Shown here: positions 6,197 to 6,685 of the stretch, piece after piece
How positions within the stretch are numbered: position 1 is the stretch's first letter
How the letters are laid out: each line of letters starts with the position of its first letter
Assembly (NCBI GenBank): GCA_017396725.1
Contig: JAFQLA010000251.1
Span: 1 to 6,685 of the forward strand
DNA length: 6,685 bases
Direction of reading: 5' to 3'
Origin: Oscillospiraceae bacterium
GTDB taxonomy: Bacteria > Bacillota_A > Clostridia > Oscillospirales > Oscillospiraceae
Position numbers and translations under genes: made by a program
Notes under the pieces: generated by a model
What the model was told of the DNA's origin: nothing
Database searches by the model: none
What the model saw: the letters and a program-made list of their open reading frames with translations, nothing else

Positions 6197-6685
6197 ATGG
6201 CTGAAGAATTGATGAATGCTGAAGTAAAAGAAGTCAGCGAAAGCCGCAACTTTATCCATACTTTTATTGAAGAAGATATCGCCGCGGGCGGTCAGTATGA
6301 GGGCAAGAAGGTCCACACCCGTTTCCCTCCCGAACCCAACGGCTATCTCCACATCGGCCACTGCAAGGCCCTCTGCATTGACTTTGGTACCGCGGAAAAG
6401 TTCGGCGGTCTTTGCAATCTGCGCATGGACGATACCAACCCCAGCAAGGAAGATACCGAGTATGTAGACGCCATCAAGGAAGATATCAAGTGGCTGGGCT
6501 TTACCTGGGATGACCGCTTCTACTATGCCAGCGACTATTTCGACAAGATGTATGAATGCGCGGAAGACCTTATCAAAAAGGGCCTTGCCTATGTCTGCGA
6601 GCTTACTCCCGATCAGTTCAGAGAATACCGCGGCGACATTAATAAGCCTGCTGTCAGCCCCTGGCGTGACAGACCCATTGAAGAA
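6197..6685 (+). CDS. glnS: Glutaminyl-tRNA synthetase, N-terminal part (3' end outside window)
   Basis: Class I synthetase that attaches glutamine directly to tRNA-Gln in the cytoplasm. The 163 codons seen (of about 550 expected) hold the start of the Rossmann catalytic domain. After a ~17-residue acidic N-terminal extension comes [12 protein letters not shown], then [12 protein letters not shown] with the HIGH motif at 52-55. PEPNG just before HIGH points to GlnRS; bacterial GluRS normally has a PSPTG-type segment there. [19 protein letters not shown] and [18 protein letters not shown] follow and agree closely with GlnRS. The last part, [16 protein letters not shown], is also GlnRS-like. The KMSKS loop and anticodon domain lie outside. 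The ATG at 6197 is preceded by AGGAG (6182-6186) 10 bases upstream; a Met at codon 6 is a less likely alternative. It has its own promoter, so it is probably separate from the comEC unit. Confidence 0.98.
   Translation, partial: MAEELMNAEVKEVSESRNFIHTFIEEDIAAGGQYEGKKVHTRFPPEPNGYLHIGHCKALCIDFGTAEKFGGLCNLRMDDTNPSKEDTEYVDAIKEDIKWLGFTWDDRFYYASDYFDKMYECAEDLIKKGLAYVCELTPDQFREYRGDINKPAVSPWRDRPIEE

Noticed and set aside
6267..6467. A 66-codon + strand frame inside glnS
   Set aside because: Out of frame with glnS, whose translation matches GlnRS without a break from 6197 to the window end.
1..6685. Search for mobile elements, CRISPR repeats, tRNA genes, toxin-antitoxin or defence genes
   Set aside because: None seen on either strand. 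Every sizeable stretch is explained by a standard housekeeping or competence gene, so no novel system is claimed.

Overview
The window looks like a stretch of housekeeping chromosome from a fairly GC-rich, low-G+C-phylum-type Gram-positive (Bacillota, class Clostridia, probably an Oscillospiraceae/Ruminococcaceae relative). The basis is protein similarity recalled from memory: a comEC-holA gene pair as in Bacillus, a Toprim/DUF4093 protein of a type I associate with gut Clostridia, strong AGGAGG-like ribosome binding sites, and sigma-A-like promoters. No database search was possible, so the genus is open. All genes lie on the + strand.

Layout. Bases 1-1778 hold the last two thirds of alaS (alanyl-tRNA synthetase), cut by the window's left edge. 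A 113-residue HIT-family nucleotide hydrolase follows 17 bases later, and a strong intrinsic terminator (2146-2177) closes this unit. A promoter with an extended -10 (2179-2207) sits directly after the terminator. It should drive a tight three-gene unit: comEC (DNA-uptake channel), holA (clamp-loader delta subunit) and a Toprim/DUF4093 protein related to ribonuclease M5. The last two genes have their ribosome binding sites built over the preceding stop codon. An 86-base gap (6111-6196) carries a second good promoter (6126-6154) and a weak hairpin with a T-run. It leads into glnS (glutaminyl-tRNA synthetase), which runs off the right edge after 163 codons.

How the genes fit together. Translation (alaS, glnS), replication (holA), likely RNA processing (Toprim protein) and DNA uptake (comEC) are neighbours, but they do not form one pathway. 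I see no mobile element, CRISPR array, tRNA/rRNA gene, toxin-antitoxin or defence system, and no sign of an undescribed multi-gene system. The points most worth a second look are the identity of the Toprim protein, the compact glnS control region with no room for a T-box, and the direct-charging GlnRS in a probable Clostridia member. No gene-free stretch exceeds about 105 bases.
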